DNA from: Paenibacillus qinlingensis
Lineage (GTDB): Bacteria > Bacillota > Bacilli > Paenibacillales > NBRC-103111
Length of the DNA: 64,000 bases
Assembly (NCBI RefSeq): GCF_013204845.1
Contig: NZ_JABMKY010000014.1
Span: forward strand, 152,145-216,144
Direction: 5' to 3'
The position numbers were made by a program, and so were the translations under genes. The notes beneath the pieces are model-generated. The model was not told the origin of the DNA, did not search any database, and saw only the letters and a program-made list of their open reading frames with translations. Shown here piece by piece: positions 18,649 to 26,602 of this stretch; the first letter of the stretch is position 1, and every line of letters starts with the position of its first letter.

Positions 18649-19656
18649 TTATACACTCTCCCCGTGAACGTGTTGATGAGGCTGATACGCTGTCAAGTCA
18701 TTGATACCATCAAGATGGATAACTCGGTATGTAGGAATGCCTCCGCGCATAGTTACCCATAACACGACATTCTCGTCACTTGGATTCGTTCCATCCCCAT
18801 GTGCAAGACCACCGGTTCTACCTAGCTGAATGAACTCCGCATTACCTTTTCGAGAATACTCCATCGCATGCAAATGCCCAGCAAAAATGGTATAGGAGCG
18901 CTTCCCTAGCATTTGAATCAGCTCTTGGTATTCTTCGCTATCTGATTTCCAAGCTGGCTTATGCATGTTGACGAACGTCCATTTCGCATCTGCATTGTTG
19001 GCCAATACGCGTCTAAAGTAAGCAAGTTGCTCCTCACCAAGACTCACTTTTATCTTGCCAAAACCTTGTAGTTCCTCAGGTGAAAGTTGCCCTTTCAGTT
19101 CATCAACAAAAGCACTCATGTGTTCTTTGGCGCGTTCAGGTTCGCGTTTCACGTCCGCTGTTATCCGTTTGATAAGGTCGATAAATGCATCCGAGAACTC
19201 ATCCGGTGTATGCTCCGTATTTAAAGAAAGGAAGAGTGTATCCCCTACACGAAACGCGTAGTAGTCCAAGCCTCTGCGCTCGCGCCATACCTCTGCCATC
19301 GTTAGATTGCCATAGTCGTGATTGCCGATGACCGGAAAGAAAGGTAAACCCATCGCTGCAATTTTGCCGTCAATGTCATCCCATTCTTGATGGGTGTCCG
19401 CGGCGTTGTTCCAATACCCTTCAATCAAATCACCAACCGCTAAGACAAAATCAGGCTTCAAATCCTTCACCATGTCCAGCGCCTTCTCAAAAACCCCCTC
19501 CGTCGCCATCCCGCAACGGTCCCCCATCACAACAAACGAAAAGTCTTCTCCCAGTTGACTAGGCATGCTCCCAAACCAAGGGCGTTTCTCTGTGGCCACT
19601 AGCTGATCCTCAAAGATCGTTACGTTCTTCTTTTCATCAAGCTGTACAGTTTGCAT
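18649..19656 (-). CDS. Metallophosphoesterase (motif I GDR type)
   Basis: Second calcineurin-like phosphoesterase (335 residues), first gene of the operon, with an AGAAGGGAG site before the ATG. It shows GDLIEGYW, GNHDYG, NMHKP and GHLHAM. The first motif is GDRCG, in which the usual DxH histidine is replaced; this variant is common to one subfamily and may change metal affinity. The region around residues 160-200 is a charged helical insertion. No signal peptide is seen. It is likely to process the imported compound. Confidence 0.88.
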   Translation of the reverse strand: MQTVQLDEKKNVTIFEDQLVATEKRPWFGSMPSQLGEDFSFVVMGDRCGMATEGVFEKALDMVKDLKPDFVLAVGDLIEGYWNNAADTHQEWDDIDGKIAAMGLPFFPVIGNHDYGNLTMAEVWRERRGLDYYAFRVGDTLFLSLNTEHTPDEFSDAFIDLIKRITADVKREPERAKEHMSAFVDELKGQLSPEELQGFGKIKVSLGEEQLAYFRRVLANNADAKWTFVNMHKPAWKSDSEEYQELIQMLGKRSYTIFAGHLHAMEYSRKGNAEFIQLGRTGGLAHGDGTNPSDENVVLWVTMRGGIPTYRVIHLDGINDLTAYQPHQHVHGESV

Positions 19657-19798
19657 GGTTCCTATCTCCCTTCTATTGGTGAAAGCTTGTTCTTATCCTC
19701 AGTATGCAGGTTGTATGTAAGCAGAATATTAGCTTGATTTATAGTTATTATTAATCTAGATGTCCTCGGGTCTGGTTGCGGCTAAAGAAAGCAAACAC

Positions 19799-19863
19799 AA
19801 AAAAGCGAGCCCGCAGGGGCTCGCCTTAAATAAAAAGAGCAACCGGTTGCCCGATTGCTCTTT
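19799..19863 (-). terminator. Tandem terminators after rpsR
   Basis: Two minus-strand hairpins in a row. The first (AAAGAGCAA/TTGCTCTTT, 19834-19863) is followed by TTTTATTT. The second (GCGAGCCC/GGGCTCGC, 19805-19824) is followed by TTTTTT. They insulate the ribosomal operon from the phosphoesterase operon. Confidence 0.9.
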
Positions 19864-19873
19864 ATTCCGAAAC

Positions 19874-20161
19874 CTATTCCGTTGTGTAAGGAAGCAACGC
19901 GATTGTACGGGAACGCTTGATAGCGATCGTCAAAGCACGTTGGTACTTAGCGGAAGTTCCAGTTACACGTCTAGGAAGAATCTTCCCGCGCTCACTGATG
20001 AACTTTTTAAGAGTCTCGATATCTTTATAATCAATATGCTTGATTTTGTTTACAGTGAAGTAACAAACCTTACGGCGTTTGCCTTTACCGCCTTTGCCAC
20101 GAGGAGCAAATTTGCGATCAGCACGATCATCACCATTGTTGTCTCTTTTTTGGAAAGCCAT
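19874..20161 (-). CDS. rpsR: 30S ribosomal protein S18
   Basis: Small-subunit protein that binds 16S rRNA together with S6. The 95 residues contain the conserved core KVCYFTVNKIKHIDYKD, LKKFISERGKILPRR and TGTSAKYQRALTIAIKRSR. A Gly/Lys/Arg-rich N-terminal extension makes it longer than the B. subtilis protein, as is common in Paenibacillus. It is the last gene of rpsF-ssb-rpsR. Confidence 0.97.
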   Translation of the reverse strand: MAFQKRDNNGDDRADRKFAPRGKGGKGKRRKVCYFTVNKIKHIDYKDIETLKKFISERGKILPRRVTGTSAKYQRALTIAIKRSRTIALLPYTTE

Positions 20162-20186
20162 TGTGTCTCTTCAGTCCTTTCTACGT

Positions 20187-20669
20187 TTAAAATGGCAAAT
20201 CATCATCGGAAATATCGATCGGTTTTCCGTCATCTATGAAAGGATCCTGCTGCTCGCGCGATCCACCGCCACGATTGCTGCTTCCGCCGCCGCTATAGCC
20301 GCCTGCATTTGCATTAGAGGATCCGCCCTCTTCGCGATTCCCGCCGCCGCTAGATTCAAGGAAACGTACATTGTCGGCAATAATTTCGGTCACGTAAACA
20401 CGTTTTCCTTCATTGTTGTCGTAGTTACGCACTTGAATGCGTCCTTCAACTGCTGTTAAACGACCTTTACGCAAGTAATTCGCGCATGTTTCGGCAAGCT
20501 GCCTCCACGTGACGATATTGATAAAGTCCGCTTCACGTTCTTTCGAGCCACCGCTCGTGAAAGGACGGTCTACAGCAAGTGTGAATTGGGTAACTGCTAC
20601 CCCAGCTGGTGTATAACGAAGTTCTGGATCTCTGGTCAATCGACCGATAAGAATGACACGGTTCAACAT
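20187..20669 (-). CDS. ssb: Single-stranded DNA-binding protein
   Basis: Tetrameric ssDNA-binding protein. The N-terminal OB-fold (about 1-105) starts MLNRVILIGRLTRDPELRYT, followed by a Gly/Ser/Asn/Arg-rich flexible linker (about 110-145) and the acidic tip DISDDDLPF, which recruits replication and repair partners. The 160-residue length is normal. It lies between rpsF and rpsR, the classic arrangement that couples ssb to ribosomal-protein expression. Confidence 0.98.
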   Translation of the reverse strand: MLNRVILIGRLTRDPELRYTPAGVAVTQFTLAVDRPFTSGGSKEREADFINIVTWRQLAETCANYLRKGRLTAVEGRIQVRNYDNNEGKRVYVTEIIADNVRFLESSGGGNREEGGSSNANAGGYSGGGSSNRGGGSREQQDPFIDDGKPIDISDDDLPF

Positions 20670-20703
20670 GGAATAACCCTCCTGACGAAAATACTGGCAT
20701 TGA

Positions 20704-20991
20704 TTAAGCTACGTCGTTTACGATTAAGTGACGAATAACTTCGTCCGAAATCTTAAGTACGCGATCAAGTTCAGTTACAACAGCAGGTTCTGCGTTGAAG
20801 TGTACAAGCACGTAGTGCCCGTCACGGAACTTCTTGATCTCATACGCAAGACGGCGTTTACCCATCAGGTCATGTTTGGAGATTTCTCCCCCACCGTTCG
20901 AGATGATGCCTTGAAATTTTTCTACCGTAGATTGAACAACTTCTTGCTCAACGTCAGTACGAATGATGTACATCAATTCATATTTGCGCAT
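20704..20991 (-). CDS. rpsF: 30S ribosomal protein S6
   Basis: S18 partner on the small subunit (95 residues). The fold is clear from MRKYELMYIIRTDVEQE, MGKRRLAYEIKKFRDGHYVL and the final LKISDEVIRHLIV. The ATG at 20991 has AGGAGG 8 nt upstream. The GTG nine bases earlier falls inside that site. A good promoter lies about 100 nt upstream. The leader between them may be the S6:S18 autoregulatory element. Confidence 0.97.
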   Translation of the reverse strand: MRKYELMYIIRTDVEQEVVQSTVEKFQGIISNGGGEISKHDLMGKRRLAYEIKKFRDGHYVLVHFNAEPAVVTELDRVLKISDEVIRHLIVNDVA

Positions 20992-21091
20992 GTATTTCAC
21001 CTCCTTTTGGACTAAGCGGCTCCTATTCTAACTTGCTAGGCAAGCGAAGGAGCAAGGAGCGAGGATTCTTATTCAAAACTCGCACCTGAAT

Positions 21092-21120
21092 ACTATAGCA
21101 AATCATGCGGCAAATTACAA
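21092..21120 (-). promoter_or_regulatory. SigA promoter of rpsF-ssb-rpsR
   Basis: Minus-strand TTGTAA, 17-nt spacer, TATAGT. The implied leader is about 95 nt and contains a GCTTGC/GCAAG hairpin followed by GGAGCCGC. Confidence 0.75.
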
Positions 21121-21234
21121 GTTTTTATCACAAGCTTCGCACAGGTGGAAGCTGGAAGCCCAGCAGGTACATGCTTCCCTTTCTTGCGGGCATGCTAACT
21201 ATGATTGTTATTCTTACAAAGAGGTGATTCAATC

Positions 21235-21426
21235 GTGGGTGAATGGACACATTTTAATGAAGGCGATCATGTTCCTAACGACGGTGAATATATGGAAATT
21301 GGCGAGAATGCCTTCCATATGGGGATTAACAATCCCAAGACTGTTACCCTTCGTAAAGGGGACACCTTTCCGGCAACAAGCAATCATAATCGCAAATGGC
21401 ACAAAAAAGGCGGCAAGCGAATGTAG
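21235..21426 (+). CDS. yjzC: YjzC family protein
   Basis: Small basic protein (63 residues) of unknown function, known from Bacillus and Paenibacillus. It is recognisable by GEWTHFNEGDHVPNDG, YMEIGE and the C-terminal GDTFPATSNHNRKW. The start is a GTG with GAGGTG about 8 nt upstream. An in-frame TTG 30 nt earlier lacks a site. It is monocistronic with a strong terminator. Confidence 0.8.
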   Translation: MGEWTHFNEGDHVPNDGEYMEIGENAFHMGINNPKTVTLRKGDTFPATSNHNRKWHKKGGKRM

Positions 21427-21439
21427 TTCTTCTATATGA

Positions 21440-21486
21440 AAAGAAAGGAACACCTCTCAGTTTAATGAGAAGTGTTCCTTTCTTTC
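21440..21486 (+). terminator. Bidirectional terminator between yjzC and the lipoprotein gene
   Basis: Long stem with arms starting GAAAGGAACAC and GTTCCTTTC around a TCTCAGTTTAATGAGA tip, with T/A runs on both sides. It serves the converging genes. Confidence 0.85.
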
Positions 21487-21503
21487 ACCTTTACCTGTAT
21501 CCT

Positions 21504-21950
21504 CTACTTCTGAAACACACGCTTCTCTGAAATCTTCCCATCGTTAAAATAGACGATTTCCGCATAATACCCTGCTTGATTAGAGATCGCAAATTCATAG
21601 GTTCGTTTACCATTTTCCTCTTTCACGAGTTTCCCCTTGGATCCCGTCTGCTTAACCAGATCATCGTAGGTACTCGTCAAGGTGATTTTCTCAATTTGCT
21701 CCTTCGTTATCGTTGAAGGTGTCTCTGCTGTTCCACCACCTGTTCCACCACCGGTAGTTCCCTTTGGTGTACTCGTAGGCGTCGCTGTCACAGCCCCTCC
21801 AGTGGTCGTCCCACTAGGCGTCGCAGAAGCCCCTCCTGAGGGCTGTACCGTCACTCCCGCTGATGGACTAACAGTCGACGAATCATCCTTCTTAGAGCAG
21901 CCTGAGGCCACCACAGTAAGTATTGCAAGGGCCAGTATCCATTTCTTCAT
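21504..21950 (-). CDS. Small lipoprotein with C-terminal BLIP/SmpA-like domain
   Basis: Exported lipoprotein (148 residues) with signal peptide MKKWILALAILTV and lipobox VASGC. A Ser/Thr/Gly/Pro-rich linker (about 22-85) leads to a compact C-terminal domain (about 88-148) with TLTSTYDDLVKQTGSKGKLV, the pattern of BLIP/DUF3862-type domains. The function is unknown; such domains often mediate protein binding at the envelope. Confidence 0.75.
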   Translation of the reverse strand: MKKWILALAILTVVASGCSKKDDSSTVSPSAGVTVQPSGGASATPSGTTTGGAVTATPTSTPKGTTGGGTGGGTAETPSTITKEQIEKITLTSTYDDLVKQTGSKGKLVKEENGKRTYEFAISNQAGYYAEIVYFNDGKISEKRVFQK

Positions 21951-22068
21951 TTATCTCGTCCTCCTATGTAGCTGTTTTCCATGACCTAACTGTTAGGTTG
22001 CTTCGGATCTTTAGTTTTTATCCCTCTCTTTCATATAAACCAATACCATGATGTCGAAACACGGCAAT

Positions 22069-22108
22069 AAAAAAGCCGCCCATATCCCCGAAGGATATAA
22101 ACGGCTTT
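22069..22108 (-). terminator. Stranded original terminator of the tRNA-Ser gene
   Basis: The minus-strand stem AAAGCCG/CGGCTTT with inner ATATCC/GGATAT pairing and a TTCG loop is followed by TTTTATT. It lies 16 nt past the end of the 3' tRNA remnant and must have ended the tRNA transcript before the element inserted. Confidence 0.75.
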
Positions 22109-22123
22109 CATCTGATTGTTCTA

Positions 22124-22185
22124 GTACGGAAAGAGTGGGAGTCGAACCCACGCACGCCTCGCGACGCCTAACTGATTTCGAGTCA
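22124..22185. repeat. attL: 62-bp copy of the tRNA-Ser 3' part
   Basis: Identical over 62 bp to 39358-39419. It covers the tRNA 3' end, the T arm, the variable arm and the 3' side of the anticodon arm up to the anticodon. Sequence to its right diverges from the tRNA gene, so this copy is not a functional tRNA. Confidence 0.93.
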
Positions 22186-22829
22186 CATTCTTCCGTATAT
22201 TATATTATAAACCCGCTGTATACAACGATTTGCTTACGATCACATATCGGACTGATTCCGTTACTTCTACGCTTATTGAGTTTGTTTCTACTATTATAAT
22301 ACCATATTCGCGCGATATGATTCAACGAATGGAAATAACCCCCGAGTAAATTTTATTTTGCGGTATGTTCGCGGGCCTGCTGGCGGGGTATTGGCGTATG
22401 GCCTTGGGGGGTCACGGAGTATGCATACGGTATTCATACGCGTACCTAGCTGATTGTTAATCATATCGATGTGCTTTCATTCGTAGATGTGGCGGAGATC
22501 CCTTACGCGGCGTGACTTTCGAGGGTACGTGTGGATATCTTTTTCATACGGATATTTATGCACCCGTATGCATTAACGCGAATAGCCCGTCGTTACGCGG
22601 TTCTTCATTTAGCGCCAGGCGATCGGTATGCAGCGTTTATGCACGCCCCCCCCGAGTTACAGGCGCACGTCCATCCGGAGCCTCCACCCGGTAAATCTCG
22701 CTAATTCACATAGAATCACAACGTACTGAGTCGCGTTTCTGTGCATTATTGCGCATATCTCCGTTAAACAAAAAATAGCGCCAGCACAACGTTTTTAGGC
22801 GTTATACTGGCGCTTAGTTTATTGCACGC
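22186..22829. other. Left-end non-coding region of the element
   Basis: 640 bp without a convincing gene. It has several ATACG/CGTAT-rich motifs (GTATGCATAC and TATTCATACG near 22418-22442, CATACGG near 22546, CGTATGCAT near 22565) that could be integrase or excisionase arm sites. A run of eight C at about 22649 interrupts a short minus-strand frame of coding character (YRVEAPDGRAP), so a decayed gene end is possible. Confidence 0.4.
22770..22816 (-). terminator. Terminator of the leftward phage operon
   Basis: The minus-strand stem TAAGCGCCAG/CTGGCGCTA encloses a TAACG...CGTT inner pair and is followed by TTTTTTG. It ends the operon after the TerS-like gene. Confidence 0.85.
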
Positions 22830-23264
22830 TTATCCGTTCATCATCGCGTCTAAATCAGCGATATCTTGACGAATTTCATCGTCTGTCTTACGTTTTGGTG
22901 CGTCAGATTCGCGTGAATCCTTAATTTCGGTAACATTCGTGAGCAAACTATGGCGACGGTAGAATAAATCGAGTGCCTTTACGCTACCAGCCTTAATCAA
23001 TCGCATAACAGACGCGTTCGCCACTGGCCTCATCGCGCTAAACTGTATGTCTGATATGTAATTCAGATACTCTCCGAACTCCTCTTTATCTTTCCATTCG
23101 TAAAGTGTCCGCCTGCTAACGCCTACCTCCTCCGCGATTTGCTGCATCGTCTTCTTTTCTACGCCTTCAACGATACCGGCCCATTCGTTCTCCGCCATTA
23201 AATCAGCCGCTTTCCGCTGTTGAGCGGTAATTTGCGCCTCTAATACGCTCCTTCGCTTACCCAT
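22830..23264 (-). CDS. Terminase-small-subunit-like HTH protein (phBC6A51 type)
   Basis: 144-residue DNA-binding protein. The central helix-turn-helix TMQQIAEEVGVSRRTLYEWK is followed by a helical region and an acidic tail (TDDEIRQDIADLDAMM). This arrangement matches the phBC6A51-type HTH proteins annotated as small terminases in Bacillus phages. As the last gene before attL, its position equals terS in phage-inducible islands, where it redirects the helper phage packaging machinery. No large terminase accompanies it. A plain phage regulator is the alternative. Confidence 0.6.
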   Translation of the reverse strand: MGKRRSVLEAQITAQQRKAADLMAENEWAGIVEGVEKKTMQQIAEEVGVSRRTLYEWKDKEEFGEYLNYISDIQFSAMRPVANASVMRLIKAGSVKALDLFYRRHSLLTNVTEIKDSRESDAPKRKTDDEIRQDIADLDAMMNG

Positions 23265-23279
23265 ACGTATCCCCTCCGT

Positions 23280-23870
23280 CTAAATTTCGTGTTTTATCGT
23301 CTCATAGTGCGCCCAAGCTGCGGTTAATTCTGCTTCGAACGCTTCTGTATCCGCTTTAAGGCGTTCAATCTCAGCTTCAGCTAGTGTTATCTGGTTCGAA
23401 TAGCTAACGTTTATGGTCGAGTTGTAAGCGTCATCGATCGGATCATGACCGCGCATCATCTTTATCGAGAAATGTAGCAAACGCAACACTTCTCCTACGT
23501 GAATAGCTTCGATATTACCGCTCTCTATCGCGCTATTAACTTCGTCCATTTGGCGGAGTATCCTATTTACCATACCTGCGTACAGTCCCGTTTCGAATCC
23601 AACCGACATACGTAATAATTCCGCAGTCTTTCGATACTCTACGAGCTTCGACATATCAATTGAAATTAGGCGTCCCTCCGCGATGATACCGGCATACTTG
23701 ATTGCGATTGGTTCAAACGGTTTCAGCCGCTCAGCTAGTATGATCGATAACGGTAGCGGTACGAAATCCTCCGGAGGCTCCGCTGATTGACCGTTTTCTA
23801 AGCGTGCTTTCGTTAGTCGCTCTCTCAACTCTTCGGTTCGCTTGCGTATATCATCTAGAGTTTCCGTCAT
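23280..23870 (-). CDS. Hypothetical phage protein
   Basis: Not recognised. 196 residues, largely alpha-helical, with a charged coiled-coil-like N-terminus (TLDDIRKRTEELRERLTKA), a middle part with several methionines, and a second acidic helix near the C-terminus (TLAEAEIERLKADTEAFE). The ATG at 23870 overlaps the tape-measure stop (ATGA), with AAGGGGG 8 nt upstream. Coupling to the tape-measure gene suggests a tail or packaging partner, but this is position-based inference. Confidence 0.75.
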   Translation of the reverse strand: MTETLDDIRKRTEELRERLTKARLENGQSAEPPEDFVPLPLSIILAERLKPFEPIAIKYAGIIAEGRLISIDMSKLVEYRKTAELLRMSVGFETGLYAGMVNRILRQMDEVNSAIESGNIEAIHVGEVLRLLHFSIKMMRGHDPIDDAYNSTINVSYSNQITLAEAEIERLKADTEAFEAELTAAWAHYETIKHEI

Positions 23871-25858
23871 CTCGTCATCCCCCTTTGCTGCCATGCCTGC
23901 GTTGCGATGGCCTTCGCGATTGCGTCAATATCGGATTCATTGCGGATATTAAACGTGTTTCCGGTTACCGTGACGTTTCCGCCTGAGCCGCCTCTGTTAG
24001 CTCGGTAGTCATCTGCAGAAGCCTTATCGAGGACCATTTCATCGCGGTGAAGGAGTGCGGGCATACGATTATAACCTACCCTGCTCAGACCTCCGGCGTA
24101 TCCGCTAGGTTCCGGTGATTTGATCCCGAAGAATCTTCCGAGTCCTCCGTTAACCTTGGTTAGCCCATCGTCGCCGAGAATTGCTTTCGGAATACCGAGA
24201 ATCTTATTCCAAGCGTTATTTAACTGCTTCATTCCTGGGACGGTAGTCATCTTAGCTGTGAAATCAGTCGCAAACTCGGGAATTCCGCTATTATTAAATG
24301 CATCGCGAGCCTGATTCGAGTAACCCTGTGCAGCAATAGTTGCAGCGACTATTGCTTTACCTTGAATAGGAACAGGTGCTGCGGTTCCAGCTACAAGTCC
24401 TGACAGCAATGGGTGTTTTGTCAGCATCCCATCCAGGCCTTGGATTACTCCCTCACCTATTGCGCTACCCAGTTTAATTCCTGCGTCTGCTAGAGGGCCT
24501 GCTAGTACTCCGAGCTTTTCACCAAGAAAAGAGGTTATTTTCTCTGCGGTACTCTCGATAGAAGTCTTCCCACCGGTTGCATACCATTTTTGATACGCTT
24601 TATCTATCTCTTCAAAAGCGAAGTCAATCTTAGCGGAGAACGACATATCTCGGAAAGCTTGGTTATTCTTGAATGTGTCGTTAATCCACTTCGAAGCTTT
24701 TGTGGTAGCCGTCTCCATAGCAGCCGTAATCTGCGGAGTCTTATTGTTCACGTAATCACCTAGCGCATTAAACGTCGTCTTAATTGCAGGCAGTAACGGT
24801 TTGACAGCTTTTATCTGCAACGTTTCCAGTGCTCCTTTAAACTGCTCGATCGCACCTTTACCGTTGTTCATCTTCTCCGTAGCGACTTGGAGCGCAGTTA
24901 CGTTGCTCATTTCGTCATAGAATTTCTTAACGCCATCAGCGCCCTCTTCGTAAAGAATATTACCGGCTCGTATTGCATCCGTTCCAAACATCGCCTCTAA
25001 TGCCGCTTGACGCTGCATCTCATTCATTTTTCCGAGTGACTTGCGCAATGTTTCCGCAACGTTAGCGAGTGACTCAATCTTCCCGCTCGCCGTGAAAAAC
25101 TTATTACCGGCGCCCTTCGTCGTGATACCGAGTTTATCGAATAGTGCGATTTGTTCTTTCGTACCAGGCTGCAAGTTTTGGAGCATCGTTTTCAGCGACG
25201 TACCGGCATCGGAGCCCTTGAATCCGTTATTAGCGAATAATCCCATCGCCGCATTCGTATCTTTGAACGTCATACCGAATCCTGCCGCAACTGCGGATAC
25301 AGCCGCCAGTGACGTACGCAAATCCTCGACACCTGTTGCAGAGGCATTTGCAGTCCCGGCGAGAATATTCGATGCTTCAGCGGCAGATATCCCGTCCTTC
25401 TTATATGCGTTAAGAGCTGTCGACATAATCTCAGCTGCGTTCGCTAGTTCTATTCCGCCCGCTGTCGCGAGATTAAGGGCCGCTTCAAGTCCGCCAGTCT
25501 GCACTGTTGCCGGCGTTAAACCTGCTTTAAGCAACTCTTCTATACCGGCCGCAGCTTGAAGCGCGGAGTATTTCGTTTTACTTCCCATGGTGAGTGCGAG
25601 CTCTTCCATTTGTGCCATTTGAGCTGTACTGGCGCCGGTTAAAGCTTTAATCGTCGACATTTCTGCTTCGAAATCGAGCGCTTTACTGAACGATTTTGTC
25701 GCTATCGCAGCGGTTCCAAGCCCCGCCGTTAATGCGCCAACCGCCGCACTTACTCTGGTGATTTTCGCCCCGAGGCTAGCCATTTTTCCGATTGCTTTTG
25801 TCGCAGTTGGCGTCATATTATCGATTAATCGTAGACGCGCTATTAAATCAAATGCGAT
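23867..25858 (-). CDS. Phage tail tape-measure protein (TP901 type)
   Basis: About 663 residues. The N-terminal TP901 core is clear: FEAEMSTIKALTGAS, ALTMGSKTKYSALQAA, GIEELLKAGLTP, LAGTANASATGVEDLR and FANNGFKGSDAGTSLKTML. A helical middle and a Gly-rich C-terminus with GYNRMPALLHRDEMVL follow. The first ATG (25816) misses the usual start of this family. The open frame continues upstream to an ATC at 25858 that would give MAFDLIARLRLIDNMTPT, with AGGGGAG 7 nt before it, so a rare ATC start is likely. In tailed phages it sets tail length and helps DNA entry. No other clear tail gene is present. Confidence 0.9.
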   Translation of the reverse strand: MAFDLIARLRLIDNMTPTATKAIGKMASLGAKITRVSAAVGALTAGLGTAAIATKSFSKALDFEAEMSTIKALTGASTAQMAQMEELALTMGSKTKYSALQAAAGIEELLKAGLTPATVQTGGLEAALNLATAGGIELANAAEIMSTALNAYKKDGISAAEASNILAGTANASATGVEDLRTSLAAVSAVAAGFGMTFKDTNAAMGLFANNGFKGSDAGTSLKTMLQNLQPGTKEQIALFDKLGITTKGAGNKFFTASGKIESLANVAETLRKSLGKMNEMQRQAALEAMFGTDAIRAGNILYEEGADGVKKFYDEMSNVTALQVATEKMNNGKGAIEQFKGALETLQIKAVKPLLPAIKTTFNALGDYVNNKTPQITAAMETATTKASKWINDTFKNNQAFRDMSFSAKIDFAFEEIDKAYQKWYATGGKTSIESTAEKITSFLGEKLGVLAGPLADAGIKLGSAIGEGVIQGLDGMLTKHPLLSGLVAGTAAPVPIQGKAIVAATIAAQGYSNQARDAFNNSGIPEFATDFTAKMTTVPGMKQLNNAWNKILGIPKAILGDDGLTKVNGGLGRFFGIKSPEPSGYAGGLSRVGYNRMPALLHRDEMVLDKASADDYRANRGGSGGNVTVTGNTFNIRNESDIDAIAKAIATQAWQQRGMTR

Positions 25859-25861
25859 AGG

Positions 25862-26242
25862 TCATCTCCCCTTTCCGATCGGTAGCGCTTCACACGCGCT
25901 TACTAGGTTTTGAAAAGCCCGCGCCATTAGATCGATCTGCTTGCGAGCATGGCGTGGTACTGGCTTGCCTGGCACGTACTGTGCGAACGTCTTATCGGTT
26001 TCTGTTAGCTCCAATAGCACGCGGTCCATGCGGAAGGCTAGACGTGATAATTGCGGGATCCCTGACGTTCGGAACTCGCCAGCAATACTCTGATACTGCG
26101 CGTGGTCATCCGGATGCCTCGTTTCAAACCGGAAGTCTCCGAGCTCGCATCGCTCCGTTATTTGCGCAATAATTTCGTTAATACGACCGGCCTTCTCAAT
26201 GAGCTCCCATTGATGGTCGGTTAACTCCGTGTTATTTTTCAA
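25862..26242 (-). CDS. Hypothetical phage protein upstream of tape measure
   Basis: Not recognised. 126 residues from a TTG at 26242 with GGAGAGGTG 6 nt upstream; a longer frame begins at 26332 but runs through a terminator and lacks a ribosome site. Mostly helical, with HQWELIEKAGRINEIIAQI at the N-terminus and a C-terminal basic stretch. It ends 3 nt before the proposed ATC start of the tape-measure gene. In tailed phages this slot holds the tail-assembly chaperone, but I see no frameshift site joining it to the tape measure. Confidence 0.7.
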   Translation of the reverse strand: MKNNTELTDHQWELIEKAGRINEIIAQITERCELGDFRFETRHPDDHAQYQSIAGEFRTSGIPQLSRLAFRMDRVLLELTETDKTFAQYVPGKPVPRHARKQIDLMARAFQNLVSACEALPIGKGR

Positions 26243-26264
26243 TTTGATCACCTCTCCGTTTAAA

Positions 26265-26293
26265 TAAAAGAAGCCAGCGGTAACCCGCCGACT
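26265..26293 (-). terminator. Terminator inside the phage gene string
   Basis: The minus-strand arms AGTCGGCGG and CCGCTGGCT pair over 9 bp (two G-U) with a 4-nt loop and a TCTTTT tail. It splits the tape-measure group from the genes to the right. Confidence 0.7.
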
Positions 26294-26303
26294 CCTCACG
26301 TTT

Positions 26304-26585
26304 CTATTCGTATCTGGCGCCTGTTTGATCACGCTTGTTAAATGACGCGATAATCCTCGCCTTATGCTTCACGTAGGCCGCCGCATCGATCGGCTGTTTA
26401 CTAGACTCCGCTTTTAAATAAAGCGAGCTGAGTGCGCCTAGATTCGGTCTCATACCGCGAATATCGAGCGTCGTTCCATCCGGATACGTCCACGTTGCCG
26501 CTTCTAGATCAACGCCCGCTGACAATGCTACCACTATCTCATCTTGATCAATCGTTGTTACCGCGTTACTTGTAGATACTCTCAT
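26304..26585 (-). CDS. Hypothetical phage protein
   Basis: Not recognised. 93 residues, beginning MRVSTSNAVTTIDQDEIVVAL and ending in a basic Arg-containing tail. The ATG at 26585 has AAGAGG 6 nt upstream; an ATG two codons earlier touches that site. A part with TWTYPDGTTLDIRGMRPN looks beta-rich and the rest helical. It is followed by a terminator. Confidence 0.65.
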   Translation of the reverse strand: MRVSTSNAVTTIDQDEIVVALSAGVDLEAATWTYPDGTTLDIRGMRPNLGALSSLYLKAESSKQPIDAAAYVKHKARIIASFNKRDQTGARYE

Positions 26586-26602
26586 ACTCATCCTCTTTTC
26601 GG

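Noticed and set aside
22512..22694. 60-codon plus-strand frame at the left end of the element
   Set aside because: No ribosome site, low-complexity product, runs against the operon direction.
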